Assembly (NCBI GenBank): GCA_020633295.1
Contig: JACKDW010000003.1
Coordinates: 558,001 to 622,000, forward strand
Reading direction: 5' to 3'
Source of the DNA: Myxococcales bacterium
GTDB lineage: Bacteria > Myxococcota_A > Polyangia > Nannocystales > Nannocystaceae
DNA length: 64,000 nt
Shown: positions 44,647 through 53,261 of the stretch, piece after piece
How the letters are laid out: each line of letters opens with the position of its first letter
How positions within the stretch are numbered: the stretch's first letter is position 1
Translations under genes and position numbers: made by a program
Notes under the pieces: model-generated
Told to the model about the DNA's origin: nothing
What the model saw: only the letters and a program-made list of their open reading frames with translations
Database searches by the model: none

Positions 44647-45259
44647 GACATGTTTTTCGTGACCCCCGGCCGCGCGCGCGCCCGCGACCACGAGCGCCGC
44701 GCCGCCGCCGAGCTGCATGAGGCCAGCGCCCGCGCAGAAGGCCGCGGCGAACCAGTTGACGTCGGGCCCGGCGGCCACGAGCCACGGGCCGGCGAACGGG
44801 ATCAGCAGCTGCTCGCGCACGCGATCCTCGGCGGCCTCATCCGCGGCGTCGAAGCGCGTGGCGAAGAACACCGCGTTGAGGTAGCCGAGGCCGAGCAGCG
44901 TGACGCCGATCGACAGCGGGGCCGCGACCTCCTCGGGCAGCCGACGGGGATCGGGGTTGATCGCTACGCCGTGGGCGAGCATCCCCGCGCCGAGCGCGAG
45001 CGCGGCCCCGCTGCCGTGCAGCCCGGCGATGGTGCACCCGTGCCCGACCGGACAGCGCTCGACGAGCTCCGGCCACAGCACCGTCGTGCCCAGCGATCAT
45101 CGTCTTCTCCGCCTTGCCCAGCGGGGCGCGAGCGGGCGCGCGGGGCTGCGCCGGGGTGACGGGGCGCTCGATCGCGGCGGGTGGCGCTGGACCCTCCGGG
45201 GCCGGTGCGGGCTGCAGCGCGAGCGCGACGATCAGGGGATGTATGAACGCGCAGGTCAC
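44590..45259 (-). pseudogene. Exported membrane-type protein gene with one frameshift
   Basis: The signal-bearing start at 45259 (MTCAFIHPLIVALALQ, then a Pro/Ala-rich linker ending LGKAEKTMI) is followed in another frame by LGTTVLWPELVERCPVGHGCTIAGLHG and a run of hydrophobic helices (AALALGAGMLAHGVAI, APLSIGVTLLGLGYLN, GGAALVVAGARAAGG), ending TARGVALSGRF. The shift is near 45095. Together about 220 residues. The C-terminal Phe resembles an outer-membrane strand end, but most segments are helical. It is either decayed or carries a sequencing error. Confidence 0.5.
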
Positions 45260-45426
45260 GGATACGCCGAGGTAGTCCGGCGTCCGCGGTCTCGGTTCAG
45301 TCGCGCCGCGTGATCGAGCTCCTCGCGGACGGGTGAATCAACGGGGTCGCGGCGCGTCGCGCTCGACGCCCGAACGACGACGAGCCGCCCGGGGGCGGCT
45401 CGTGACGAGCGCGGCTGCGAGACCCG

Positions 45427-46521
45427 CTAGCCGCCGACGAAGCCGTCGAGCGGATCGTCGGTGTTCTTGACCTTGGTGTTGGTCGACCGGCGCGGCGGCG
45501 GATCGAGCTGACGCGGGGCCGCGCGGCCGCCCCGGCGGCGCTCCTCGATCTGCGTGCCGGCGGTCTGCGAGACGTCGCCCTCGTTCTTGGCCACGTTCCC
45601 CGGTCCCTGCGTGTCCGGCGGGACATCTGGCGCCTTGATGACGCGCGGCTGGATCGGCGCGGCCGGCTGCAGCTCAACCTCCGGCTTCGGCGCGTAGTAC
45701 TGGTCGTAGGCGATGTAGCCGCCGACGCCGCCGCCGACGAGCACGACCGCCGCGATCAAGCCCCAGCGCGGTCGACTGCGTCGGGCGAGCCGCAGGTCTT
45801 CGTCGTCGAAGCCGAGGTTGTTGAAGTACGTGTCCGAAGCGCCATAAACCCCGCTCTGGTTCACGTTCGACGAGAACGCGAAGGGCTGCGCCGAGGTGGC
45901 GGCCACCGGCGCCTGCGGCTGGGAGACCGCCGCCGGGATCGCGGCGCCCGGCGTCGACGAGAACGCGAACGGCGTGGCCGGGCGCGCGGGCTGCCGCGCG
46001 GCGTCGCCGGGGTGCGCGACGACGGGGGCCGGCTGCGGCGGCGGCGAGAGGTGCAGGGTGTCACCGCGGTGGGGCGCGCGCTCGACCGGCGCGGGCGCGG
46101 CGGCGGCCGCCGCAGGCTGCTCGTCGACGGACGCCGCCTTCGAGACCACCGCGTAGCGCTGCTGGACCTCGCCGAACTGCGGCACCGAGGTCATCGTCTT
46201 CGAGCGCTCGGGCTTGCCGCCCTCGCCGATGCTGCCCGACGCGCTCGTCAGGCTGGCCGGCATGTTGAGCCCGGCCGGCGGGGCCTCGACGGGCGTCGGC
46301 TCTGCCGGCGGCGCGGTGTCACTCTGCTCGGCCGCGCTCTCGAGCGCGCTGTAGAGCTTGTTGATCTTGTCCTCGAGCGTGCTCATCAGCGTGAGCATCA
46401 GGACGTCGCCCGCGGTCCCGTCGGCGGACTCGATCATCTCTCGGCACTCCGTGCGGAGCTCCTCGTACGCCTCGAGTCGCCCGAGCGATGACTGGATCCA
46501 TTCTTCGGATTCGGCTGCCAT
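45427..46521 (-). CDS. Hypothetical single-TM protein with Pro/Ala-rich linker
   Basis: A 364-residue protein. The N-terminal 65 residues are acidic and helical (MAAESEEWIQSSLGRLEAYEELR, MLTLMSTLEDKINKLYSALES). Then comes a long disordered stretch of Ala/Pro/Ser (about 70-260). One membrane helix lies at about 275-293 (WGLIAAVVLVGGGVGGYIAY) after RRSRPR, followed by a Pro-rich periplasmic tail. It looks like a coiled-coil plus anchor, such as a partner for a cell-envelope complex. No family is recognised. A TATGAT box is 15 nt before ATG 46521. Confidence 0.65.
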   Translation of the reverse strand: MAAESEEWIQSSLGRLEAYEELRTECREMIESADGTAGDVLMLTLMSTLEDKINKLYSALESAAEQSDTAPPAEPTPVEAPPAGLNMPASLTSASGSIGEGGKPERSKTMTSVPQFGEVQQRYAVVSKAASVDEQPAAAAAAPAPVERAPHRGDTLHLSPPPQPAPVVAHPGDAARQPARPATPFAFSSTPGAAIPAAVSQPQAPVAATSAQPFAFSSNVNQSGVYGASDTYFNNLGFDDEDLRLARRSRPRWGLIAAVVLVGGGVGGYIAYDQYYAPKPEVELQPAAPIQPRVIKAPDVPPDTQGPGNVAKNEGDVSQTAGTQIEERRRGGRAAPRQLDPPPRRSTNTKVKNTDDPLDGFVGG

Positions 46522-46685
46522 GGTCGTTCGCGCGGAATCATACACGAGTCGGCCGCGGGTCCAAGCAACGCGCTCGTGCGAGGGCTCCGGCAAAAACTCG
46601 CCTCGTCGCGGACGCTCGCGGCGCGCCCGTGCGCCGCCCTCCCGCGTCGCTCCGTTCCCGCTGTATTTCCGCAGGCTTGACGCCT

Positions 46686-47858
46686 CTACCCGCGCGCGCG
46701 CTGTGACGACGCGGCGGCCCGGCGGCGCCGGCGACCGAGCAGCGGCAGCGCCAGGGCCCAGGCGAGCGAGCGCGGCGGCGTCTCGCGGGCTCGGCAGGCG
46801 CAGCCGGAGCTCGGGTCCTCGACGGCGCCCGTCTCGGTGCCCTCGCCGGTGGCGCTGGCGGTGCCGCTCCCGTCCCCCGACGCGTCGGACGTCACGTCAG
46901 CTTCGCTCGTCGCCGTCTCCTCGTCGAGCTGCTCGAGCACGGCGATGGGCTCGGGCGCGTAGGCGACGTACTCGCGACCGCGGGGGTCCTCGAGCGTCAG
47001 GCGAACGAAGACGCTCTGCGAGCCGACGCCGAGCGGCGGCGTGAACTCGAGCTCGAGGGGCCCCGACTCGACGGGCGCGGGGTCGAGGAACACCTGCCAG
47101 TCGGGCTCGCCCTTGTAGGTCGCGGGCGCCCACGCGGCGCGGGCGGTCGTCCCGGGCAGCGCGTCGACGCAGCCCGTCAGCGTGAGCGCCTCGCCCTCGG
47201 TGACGAACAGCGCGCCCGCCGAGCGCTCGAGCAGCGCCGCCGGGAGGTCCGCGTCGTCCCCGGCCGGGCCGTCGACGATCTTGATCAGCCCCCAGCGCAG
47301 GCTGTGGAGGTTGAACACCGGGTCCCAGGTGTAGCCGTCGATCAGGTAGGCCCCCGGGGCGACGTCGGCGATCGACCAGTCGACGCCCGCCGCCGCGACG
47401 GGGAACGAGATCGGCAGGCGCGCGTCGTCCGGGGTGATCCGCAGCCAGCGCCCGGTCCACGCCGGGTGGGTCTCGAGGACATCCTCGGGCGTCAGCTTGT
47501 CGGCGTCGAGCAGGCCCACCGCCGCCGCCGCCGAGACGTCGACGTCGCTGAGCCACAGCGGGAGCGCGAGCGACTGGCGCGCGAGCGCGAGGAGCTGGTG
47601 CGTGCGCCCGTCGCTGACCTCGTCGTCGGTCTTCTCGAGGTCCTCGTTGGGGATCGAGTACTCGAGGTGGAGCGACGGCTCGAGCGCGCGATCGATCACG
47701 ACGACGCACGGCGCCGCGTCGAACAGCGCGGGCGTGCGCGCGCGCGGCCCGTCGCCGGCGCGGGCGGGGGGCGGGCTCAGCGCGAGCGCGCCCGCGAGTG
47801 AACCTGTAGCGAAGGACACCCACGGCGGCGCGCGCCGCAGCGCCGTAACCCCGATCAC
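46686..47858 (-). CDS. Secreted protein with MYXO-CTERM-like anchor, operon with copper monooxygenase
   Basis: A 390-residue protein. Signal peptide at the N-terminus (GTG start; LAGALALSPPPARAG). Beta-rich middle with few Cys; a Ser/Thr/Glu/Gly linker at about 325-355; C-terminus SSGCACRARE, a hydrophobic WALALPLLG and GRRRRR, the tripartite sorting tail. It starts 16 bp after the copper monooxygenase gene on the same strand and shares its operon. No catalytic motif is seen; it may be a surface-binding or scaffold partner. Confidence 0.72.
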   Translation of the reverse strand: MIGVTALRRAPPWVSFATGSLAGALALSPPPARAGDGPRARTPALFDAAPCVVVIDRALEPSLHLEYSIPNEDLEKTDDEVSDGRTHQLLALARQSLALPLWLSDVDVSAAAAVGLLDADKLTPEDVLETHPAWTGRWLRITPDDARLPISFPVAAAGVDWSIADVAPGAYLIDGYTWDPVFNLHSLRWGLIKIVDGPAGDDADLPAALLERSAGALFVTEGEALTLTGCVDALPGTTARAAWAPATYKGEPDWQVFLDPAPVESGPLELEFTPPLGVGSQSVFVRLTLEDPRGREYVAYAPEPIAVLEQLDEETATSEADVTSDASGDGSGTASATGEGTETGAVEDPSSGCACRARETPPRSLAWALALPLLGRRRRRAAASSQRARG

Positions 47859-47874
47859 GCCGCGCGCCCGTCGC

Positions 47875-48981
47875 TCACAGCTGGCCGCAGCTCTCGAGGT
47901 TCGGATCGTTGGGGTAGTACAGCATGAAGTTGATGCACATCTCCTGATCCGTCGCGTCGCCGCCGTAGGTCCACTCGCCGCGGTCGCTCGCGTCGTAGAC
48001 GCAGTGCGTCTGGAATTCGTCGCCGGGCTCGACCCAGAAGTCGGCGTCCTGGAACGTCTGGTAGTCGAACTTGAACGGATCCTCGCGCCCGAGCTCCGCG
48101 ATCATCTGGCCGTCGCGGAACACCTCGGTCCACAGCGTCTTGCCGATGTCGTGGGCGTGCAGCCAGGTGCCGATGACGTGCAGCGGCTCCTTGAGCCCGG
48201 CCTGCGTCGCCCAGCTCGGGCACACCGCGACGTGCTCGTGGTTGGGCTCGCCGGGCGGGATCGCGATCCCGCCGATGTCGCCGACCTTGACGATCCCCGC
48301 CTCGTGCTCGCGCAGCGACTCGGTGTAGAACACGTCGATGCCGCTGCTGTCGACGTACTGATCGGACAGCGGGTTGTTGTAGTGGACCTGCAGCACGAAG
48401 GTCACGGTGCCGTTGTCGCCGGCGCGCATGCCCACGTCGTCCGGCAGCCACAGCTCCTTGCCGCCGGGCGCCCAGCCCCACACCATGTCCTCGACCCACT
48501 GGAAGCAGGGATCGTTGGGGTCGCGCGTCTCGGGCGAGTCGTAGACCCCGAGCACGTAGTGGTGCACGTGCGGATCGTCGACCACCGGCTTGAAGCCGAC
48601 GAGGTGCACGGCCTGCTCGACCGGGAAGTTCCAGGCCATGCACGAGTACCAGGTCGTGACCGCCGGCGGCGAGTAGTCGGGCGCGCGCAGCTCGAAGTGC
48701 TTGAACTCCTCGCCGGTGCCGGTCGTCGTCGCCGGCTCGCCCGTCGAGCTCGCGCTCGGGTCCTCGGTGGTGACGGTCGACCCGGCGCTCGTCGTCGACT
48801 CGCCGCTGGTCGACGGTCCGCTGGTCGACGACTCGCCGTTGGACTCGCCGCTCGACTCACCGTTCGACTCGGCGTTCGTCTCCGTCTCGCCGCCGGTGCC
48901 CTCGCCGCTGTCGCCGCAGCCCGCGATCGCGAGCGCTCCGCCCAGGCACACGCCCCACAAACCAAGTCCAAGTACGCGCAT
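47875..48981 (-). CDS. Copper type II ascorbate-dependent monooxygenase-like lipoprotein
   Basis: A 368-residue protein. Lipobox IAGC near residue 22, then a linker of Ser/Glu/Gly/Thr to about 95. The catalytic part shows both copper sites of the PHM/DBH fold: His-His in DDPHVHHYVLGVY, the HxH pair HAHDIGK near 270, and the Met in EMCINFMLYYP near the end. Typical PHM length is about 300 residues after the linker, so the core is complete. It would use copper and a reductant to hydroxylate a substrate in the periplasm or at the surface. The upstream cytochrome-like gene fits an electron-supply role. A perfect hairpin ends at the start codon. Confidence 0.85.
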   Translation of the reverse strand: MRVLGLGLWGVCLGGALAIAGCGDSGEGTGGETETNAESNGESSGESNGESSTSGPSTSGESTTSAGSTVTTEDPSASSTGEPATTTGTGEEFKHFELRAPDYSPPAVTTWYSCMAWNFPVEQAVHLVGFKPVVDDPHVHHYVLGVYDSPETRDPNDPCFQWVEDMVWGWAPGGKELWLPDDVGMRAGDNGTVTFVLQVHYNNPLSDQYVDSSGIDVFYTESLREHEAGIVKVGDIGGIAIPPGEPNHEHVAVCPSWATQAGLKEPLHVIGTWLHAHDIGKTLWTEVFRDGQMIAELGREDPFKFDYQTFQDADFWVEPGDEFQTHCVYDASDRGEWTYGGDATDQEMCINFMLYYPNDPNLESCGQL

Positions 48982-49009
48982 GCCCGGATGATACGGGATC
49001 ATCCGGGCA
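48981..49009 (-). promoter_or_regulatory. Perfect 12-bp hairpin at the start codon of the copper monooxygenase gene
   Basis: TGCCCGGATGAT (48981-48992) and ATCATCCGGGCA (48998-49009) pair perfectly with a 5-nt loop. On the minus strand the 3' arm ends at the A of the ATG, so any ribosome site would be inside the stem. It could block translation, bind a dimeric repressor, or end the upstream transcript. Confidence 0.65.
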
Positions 49010-49085
49010 CGTGGTCCTCGGATCCATACGGCGCATGGGCAAAGCCGCGCGTCGCGAGCGCCGAGGCGGTCGCCTCGCGGCGCGC

Positions 49086-49691
49086 TCAGCCGCCGAACTG
49101 GAGGATCCAGGCCTCGATCTTGTCGAGCTCCTCCTGGCTCAGATCGCCGATCGGCGGCATGTCGGAGTTGGGGTAGTTCGTCTGGCCGCCCGCCTCGATC
49201 CACCCGCCCGTGAGCTTGAGCCACAGGAAGCTGCTCGAGGGATCCCCTGGCTCCACGCGCATCAAGCCGACGCCCATGCCGTCGGCGCCCGGGTCCTCGG
49301 AGAGCTCGAGCAGGTTCTGCTCGGACAGCCCGTCCGTCAGGTCGAGGTACGGCGCGCCCGTCAGCATGCCGCCGTCGTCGGTGAAGTGACACGAGCACCA
49401 CTTGTTCCAGATCGGCTGGATGTCGGTCTGGTAGTCGACCATCCCGACGTCGCCGGTGCTGCCCTCAGACTCGCCGCCGGTGCCGTCGGTGTTGTTGGTG
49501 TTGTTCGTCGCGTTCGAGCTGCTGCCCGACGGGTCGGTGCTCTCGGAGCCGGCCGAGGTGCTCGCGCCGTCGGTGTCCGTCCCGCCGTCGCCGCCGTCGC
49601 AGGCGACGGCCGTCGCGAGCCCGAGGCCGAGCGTGAGGGACAGCGCGGTGGTGCGGAGAGGATTCATCACGAGGTGCATGACGAGGTGCAT
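49086..49691 (-). CDS. Cytochrome c-like lipoprotein with atypical CxCH motif
   Basis: A 201-residue protein. Two 12-bp repeats give MHLV-MHLV-M before the true signal peptide; lipobox TAVAC near residue 31; Asp/Ser/Thr/Asn linker to about 85. The domain DIQPIWNKWCSCHFTDDGG, with an LDLTDGL and a final DLSQEELDKIEAWILQFGG, is the planctomycete-type cytochrome c layout. Here the haem motif reads Cys-Ser-Cys-His, one residue short of CxxCH. Met ligands (MPPIGDL) are present. The gene is first in an operon with the copper monooxygenase (104 bp later), suggesting an electron-transfer partner. Confidence 0.75.
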   Translation of the reverse strand: MHLVMHLVMNPLRTTALSLTLGLGLATAVACDGGDGGTDTDGASTSAGSESTDPSGSSSNATNNTNNTDGTGGESEGSTGDVGMVDYQTDIQPIWNKWCSCHFTDDGGMLTGAPYLDLTDGLSEQNLLELSEDPGADGMGVGLMRVEPGDPSSSFLWLKLTGGWIEAGGQTNYPNSDMPPIGDLSQEELDKIEAWILQFGG

Positions 49692-49887
49692 GGATAGTCC
49701 TGCCTGGGTTGTGCGGTTTCAGGAGCGCCGACCGACGCGGAGGTCGCCGGGCGCGAGGAGTGTGCCCCAGCGATCGCGGGCCTGTCACCCCGGGCAGGTG
49801 GCGCGCAGCCGCGTTCGCATCCCGCGGACGCGCCGGCTCGCGGACCCGAGCGCGCGCGCGGCTCGGGCCGCGCGCGGCGCCTGCGGC

Positions 49888-50340
49888 TCAACCCGGGATG
49901 AGCTGATTGAGGGCGAAGCCCGTCATGTCGCTGTAGGTGTACGCGCCCACGAGGCCGTTGAAGGTCAGGACCTTCTGGCCCGTCGCGGGATCGATCTTGT
50001 ACGCGCGCGTGCCGTTGCGCGGCACGCCCCACACGTAGCCCTCGAAGTCGACGGCCACGCCCCAGATGTGATCATCGCCGACCTCGCCTATGTCGAAGGT
50101 CTTGACGACCTCGAGCGTCTCGGTGTCGATGCCGTGGATCTGCGCGTAGCTGCCGCGGTACAGGAGGCCCTGGCCGTCGCCCATGCAGCCGCCCGTGTGC
50201 ACGCCGGCGGCGTCCGGGTGCAGCTGGGCCGACGTCCAGGTCTCGGTCGCGGGGTCGAAGCGGTGCGTCCATCGCCCCGTCAGCCAGATGTAGCCGTCGG
50301 GCGTGAGCGTCATGCCGTACCCCGTCGCGCGCGCGCGCGG
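49888..50340 (-). pseudogene. 5'-truncated propeller-type protein
   Basis: From about 50335 down to 49888 the frame encodes YGMTLTPDGYIWLTGRWTHRFDPA..., with repeated Trp-Gly-Val, Tyr-Lys-Ile-Asp-Pro and DMTGFALNQLIPG at the end: beta-propeller-like text common in exported proteins of this group. There is no signal peptide, and the first in-frame ATG (50313) begins mid-blade. The front of the gene is missing; upstream sequence is noncoding. It may be a remnant or, less likely, a short protein starting at 50313. Confidence 0.6.
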
Positions 50341-50620
50341 GCTCCCTCGTCGCGCCTGGGAGCTCGGCCTGGCTGCATTTCTGTCCTTAAGGATATGTAC
50401 ACATGAACGCGGACGGCCGCGCCGTCGGCGGGCGGGCCTGGTCCGTCGCGCCGTGCGTCCCGCGGCGACCGCTCGTCCGGTGGCGCGGGCCGGTCGCGCA
50501 GCGTCGCCCGAACGCGCCTCGTCGCGCGTCCGGTCCGACGATACACCGCATAAAAACATGTCCAAAAGAGCATGTTATTATCGCGCCGCGCTCCACTGCG
50601 CGAGCGCGTGAAGGTGTGCA
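50341..50620. other. Leader region of the Cys-repeat lipoprotein gene
   Basis: A 280-bp stretch with an AT-rich island at 50550-50580 containing CATAAAAACATGTCC and a second CATGT 14 bp later (CATGTTATTATC). It likely holds the promoter for the gene at 50621, which has a weak ribosome site (GAAGGTG). Confidence 0.45.
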
Positions 50621-52216
50621 ATGAAGATGAACCTGGACTTTAACGTTGGCTGGTGTCTGGGCGCGACGCTCGCGCTCGCGCTCGCGGCCTGCGGCGACGA
50701 CGAGGGGACGGCGACCGGGACCGGGACCGAGACCGAGACGGAGACCGAGGGCGGCGCCACGAGCACGGGCGAGCCGACGACGGCCGGCCCCGAGACGACC
50801 GGGACGATGACCGACGCCTCGGGCTCGGAGACCGACGGCGAGACCATGGCGACCACGCAGGGGGTGACGACCGGCGTGGGCTGCGAGCCGCCCGAGATCG
50901 CGTGCGACGACCTCTGCGTCGATCCCCAGAACGACCCGGATCACTGCGGCGGCTGCGGCGTGGTCTGTCAGCCCGGCGAGTCCTGCCTCGAGGGCTCGTG
51001 CGCCGCGCTCTGCGACGGCTCGACGCCGGATCTGTGCGACGGGGACTGCACGAACACCGACACGGATCCCGAACACTGCGGCGGCTGCGGGAACGCCTGC
51101 CAGGCTGACGAGCAGTGCCTGGGCGGCGCCTGCGCGGCGCTCTGCGACGGCGGCCAGCAGTACTGCGACGGCCAGTGCGTGGACGTGGGCGTCGACCCGC
51201 AGAACTGCGGCGGCTGCGGCGTGATGTGCGAGCAGAGCGAGCAGTGCCTGGGCGGCGCCTGCGCGCCGCTGTGCGACGTGGGGCAGGAGTACTGCGACGG
51301 GGTGTGCGCCGATGTCGACGTCGATCCGCTCAACTGCGGCGGCTGCGGGCTGGCCTGCGCGCTCGACGAGCAGTGCGTGGACGGGCTGTGCGCGCCGGTG
51401 TGCCCCGACGGCCTGGACTACTGCGCGATGGACTGCGTCGACGCGCAGACCGACGAGAACCACTGCGGCGGCTGCGACATGCCCTGCGCGCAGGGACAGG
51501 TCTGCACGGGCGGGTCGTGCGGCGAGCCGGGCATCCTGGTGATCGGCTCGTTCGGCGTCGTCACGCCGCTGCAGGGCGCCGGGTACACGGTGACGCAGAT
51601 CGACTGGCCGAACGCGCTGCCGCTGATCGACATCGACCAGTTCCAGATCATCCTGCTCGGTCGCTACTACTTCAACTGGCCGGCGAACATGAGCCCCGAG
51701 ATCTACGCGGCGCTCGACGCCTACAGCCAGGCGGGCGGCAACATCGTGACGGAGTACGACGGCATCTCGGTGTTCCTCTCGGGCTACCACCCGACCTTCC
51801 GGGAGCTCAACGGCGCGCCGGCGCCGATGGGCTGGTTCGCCGGCGAGGTCGGCTCGGGCTGGAACCTGGCGAGCGGCACGCCCGTCAACCAGACGCTGCC
51901 CAACGACCCGCTGTTCGACAACGTAAACGACCCGTTCTCGGCGGGCGGCGCGACGCAGTTCTTCATGACCGTCTACAACCAGGACGCGGCGCAGCTCGAG
52001 ACGCTCGCCACGTACCTCGGGGACGGCTCGCAGAACTTCCCCGCCGAGGAGCTCGAGGGGATCCTCCGCGGGCGTCGCTGCGGCGGCAACATCCTGTTCG
52101 CGAACTTCGACTACCAGGACGACGCCAGCAACCCGGGCTTCGGCGACTTCATCCCGAACCTGATCAAGGCGGTCGCCGGGCCCACGAGCGACGCGGTGGT
52201 CGACGTGTGCCCGTGA
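50621..52216 (+). CDS. Lipoprotein with six Cys-rich repeats and a C-terminal GATase1-like domain
   Basis: A 531-residue protein. Lipobox LAAC near residue 24; a linker of Thr/Glu/Gly; then six repeats of about 38 residues at 90-300, each with a CGGCGxxC core and a DPxNCGG-like part (DPDHCGGCGVVC, DPEHCGGCGNAC and so on). They resemble Stig1-type or other short disulfide repeats. The last 220 residues form an alpha/beta domain beginning GILVIGSFGVVTPLQG with GGNIVTEYDGISVF, reminiscent of ThuA/class-I glutamine-amidotransferase-like folds, without a visible Cys nucleophile. Exported; the role is unknown. Confidence 0.75.
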   Translation: MKMNLDFNVGWCLGATLALALAACGDDEGTATGTGTETETETEGGATSTGEPTTAGPETTGTMTDASGSETDGETMATTQGVTTGVGCEPPEIACDDLCVDPQNDPDHCGGCGVVCQPGESCLEGSCAALCDGSTPDLCDGDCTNTDTDPEHCGGCGNACQADEQCLGGACAALCDGGQQYCDGQCVDVGVDPQNCGGCGVMCEQSEQCLGGACAPLCDVGQEYCDGVCADVDVDPLNCGGCGLACALDEQCVDGLCAPVCPDGLDYCAMDCVDAQTDENHCGGCDMPCAQGQVCTGGSCGEPGILVIGSFGVVTPLQGAGYTVTQIDWPNALPLIDIDQFQIILLGRYYFNWPANMSPEIYAALDAYSQAGGNIVTEYDGISVFLSGYHPTFRELNGAPAPMGWFAGEVGSGWNLASGTPVNQTLPNDPLFDNVNDPFSAGGATQFFMTVYNQDAAQLETLATYLGDGSQNFPAEELEGILRGRRCGGNILFANFDYQDDASNPGFGDFIPNLIKAVAGPTSDAVVDVCP

Positions 52217-52241
52217 GCAGGCGCTGACGCGGGCGCGCCCG

Positions 52242-53219
52242 CTAGCGCGCCCGCATCGGTCCGCGCTTCTGCTCGCGGTAGTACGCGAAGGCCTCGTCGA
52301 GCGCGCGCCGCGGCTGCCAGCCGAAGGTCCACGAGAACAGCGTGCCGTCGATGATCGCCGGGTACTTGAAGTAGTTGACGAGGTGGCGCGGGAGCCCGCG
52401 CGAGGCGGTCAGGTAGCTGAGCGCGCGCGGGAGCAGCTGCGGGATCGAGGGCAGCGGCAGGCGCCGGCAGCCGCAGGCGACGAGCGCGTCCTGGAACGCG
52501 ACCCAGTCCTCCGGCGCGACGTTGTAGATGCCGCGGATGTTCTGCCGGTACGCCAGGCAGACCGCGTTCGCCATGTCCTCGACGTGGATGAACTGCATCA
52601 TCGGGGAGAAGCCGGCGAGGCACGGCGCGACGCGCTGCGAGAGCAGCCGGCTGATCGTGTTGTGCACGCCGGGGCCGATGATGTTGCACGGCCGCAGGAT
52701 CGTGATGTTCAGCTCGGGGTGCTTCCACAGGTAGATCTGCGAGAGGTTCTCGAGCTCGACCGAGTCGACGAGCGCGTGCGTCAGCTCGGCGGCCTTCAGC
52801 GGCGCGTCCTCCTCGAGCAGCGCCGGGTTGAAGGGGTGCGCGCCGTAGACGAAGTAGGTCGACAGGATCATCACCTGGCCGACGCCGTACTTGCTGCACA
52901 GCTTGAACAGGCGCTGGGTGCCGCGGACGTTCGCGTGGTAGCGGCTGCTGCGGGCCTCCTCGCTCTTGACCATGCGCCCGAGGTGGAGGACGCCGCTGAA
53001 GCCGTACTCGCGGAACAGGTCCTCGGCGCGGCGCTTGTTGAAGTCGACGCGGTAGGTCGGCAGCTCCGCGAGCGCGCCGCCGAGCTGCGGCGCGCGGCGA
53101 AAGTCGACCGCGACGATCCGGTAGTCCTGGTGCAGGCGCTCGATCACGCGCTGCGTGAGCGCGCCGCAGGCGCCCGTGATGAGCAGACGAGGTCTCGGAT
53201 CGTGCGGGTCGGTCGCCAT
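52242..53219 (-). CDS. NAD-dependent epimerase/dehydratase family protein
   Basis: A 325-residue extended SDR. LLITGACGALTQRVIERL is the nucleotide motif, with acidic VDFRR after beta-2. Then GVLHLGRMVKSEEA, STYFVYG, an atypical active site (no canonical YxxxK in place; ENLSQIYLWK nearby), and RPCNIIGPG. The C-terminus (WTFGWQPRRALDEAFAYYREQ) is conserved in this subgroup. It lies 42 bp downstream of an acyltransferase gene on the same strand; the pair is a frequent arrangement in deltaproteobacteria and suggests lipid or sterol-type metabolism. No signal peptide. Confidence 0.85.
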   Translation of the reverse strand: MATDPHDPRPRLLITGACGALTQRVIERLHQDYRIVAVDFRRAPQLGGALAELPTYRVDFNKRRAEDLFREYGFSGVLHLGRMVKSEEARSSRYHANVRGTQRLFKLCSKYGVGQVMILSTYFVYGAHPFNPALLEEDAPLKAAELTHALVDSVELENLSQIYLWKHPELNITILRPCNIIGPGVHNTISRLLSQRVAPCLAGFSPMMQFIHVEDMANAVCLAYRQNIRGIYNVAPEDWVAFQDALVACGCRRLPLPSIPQLLPRALSYLTASRGLPRHLVNYFKYPAIIDGTLFSWTFGWQPRRALDEAFAYYREQKRGPMRAR

Positions 53220-53261
53220 GGTCGCGAGGGGAAGCTTGTCAGCCGCGGCGCGCCGCGTGGG

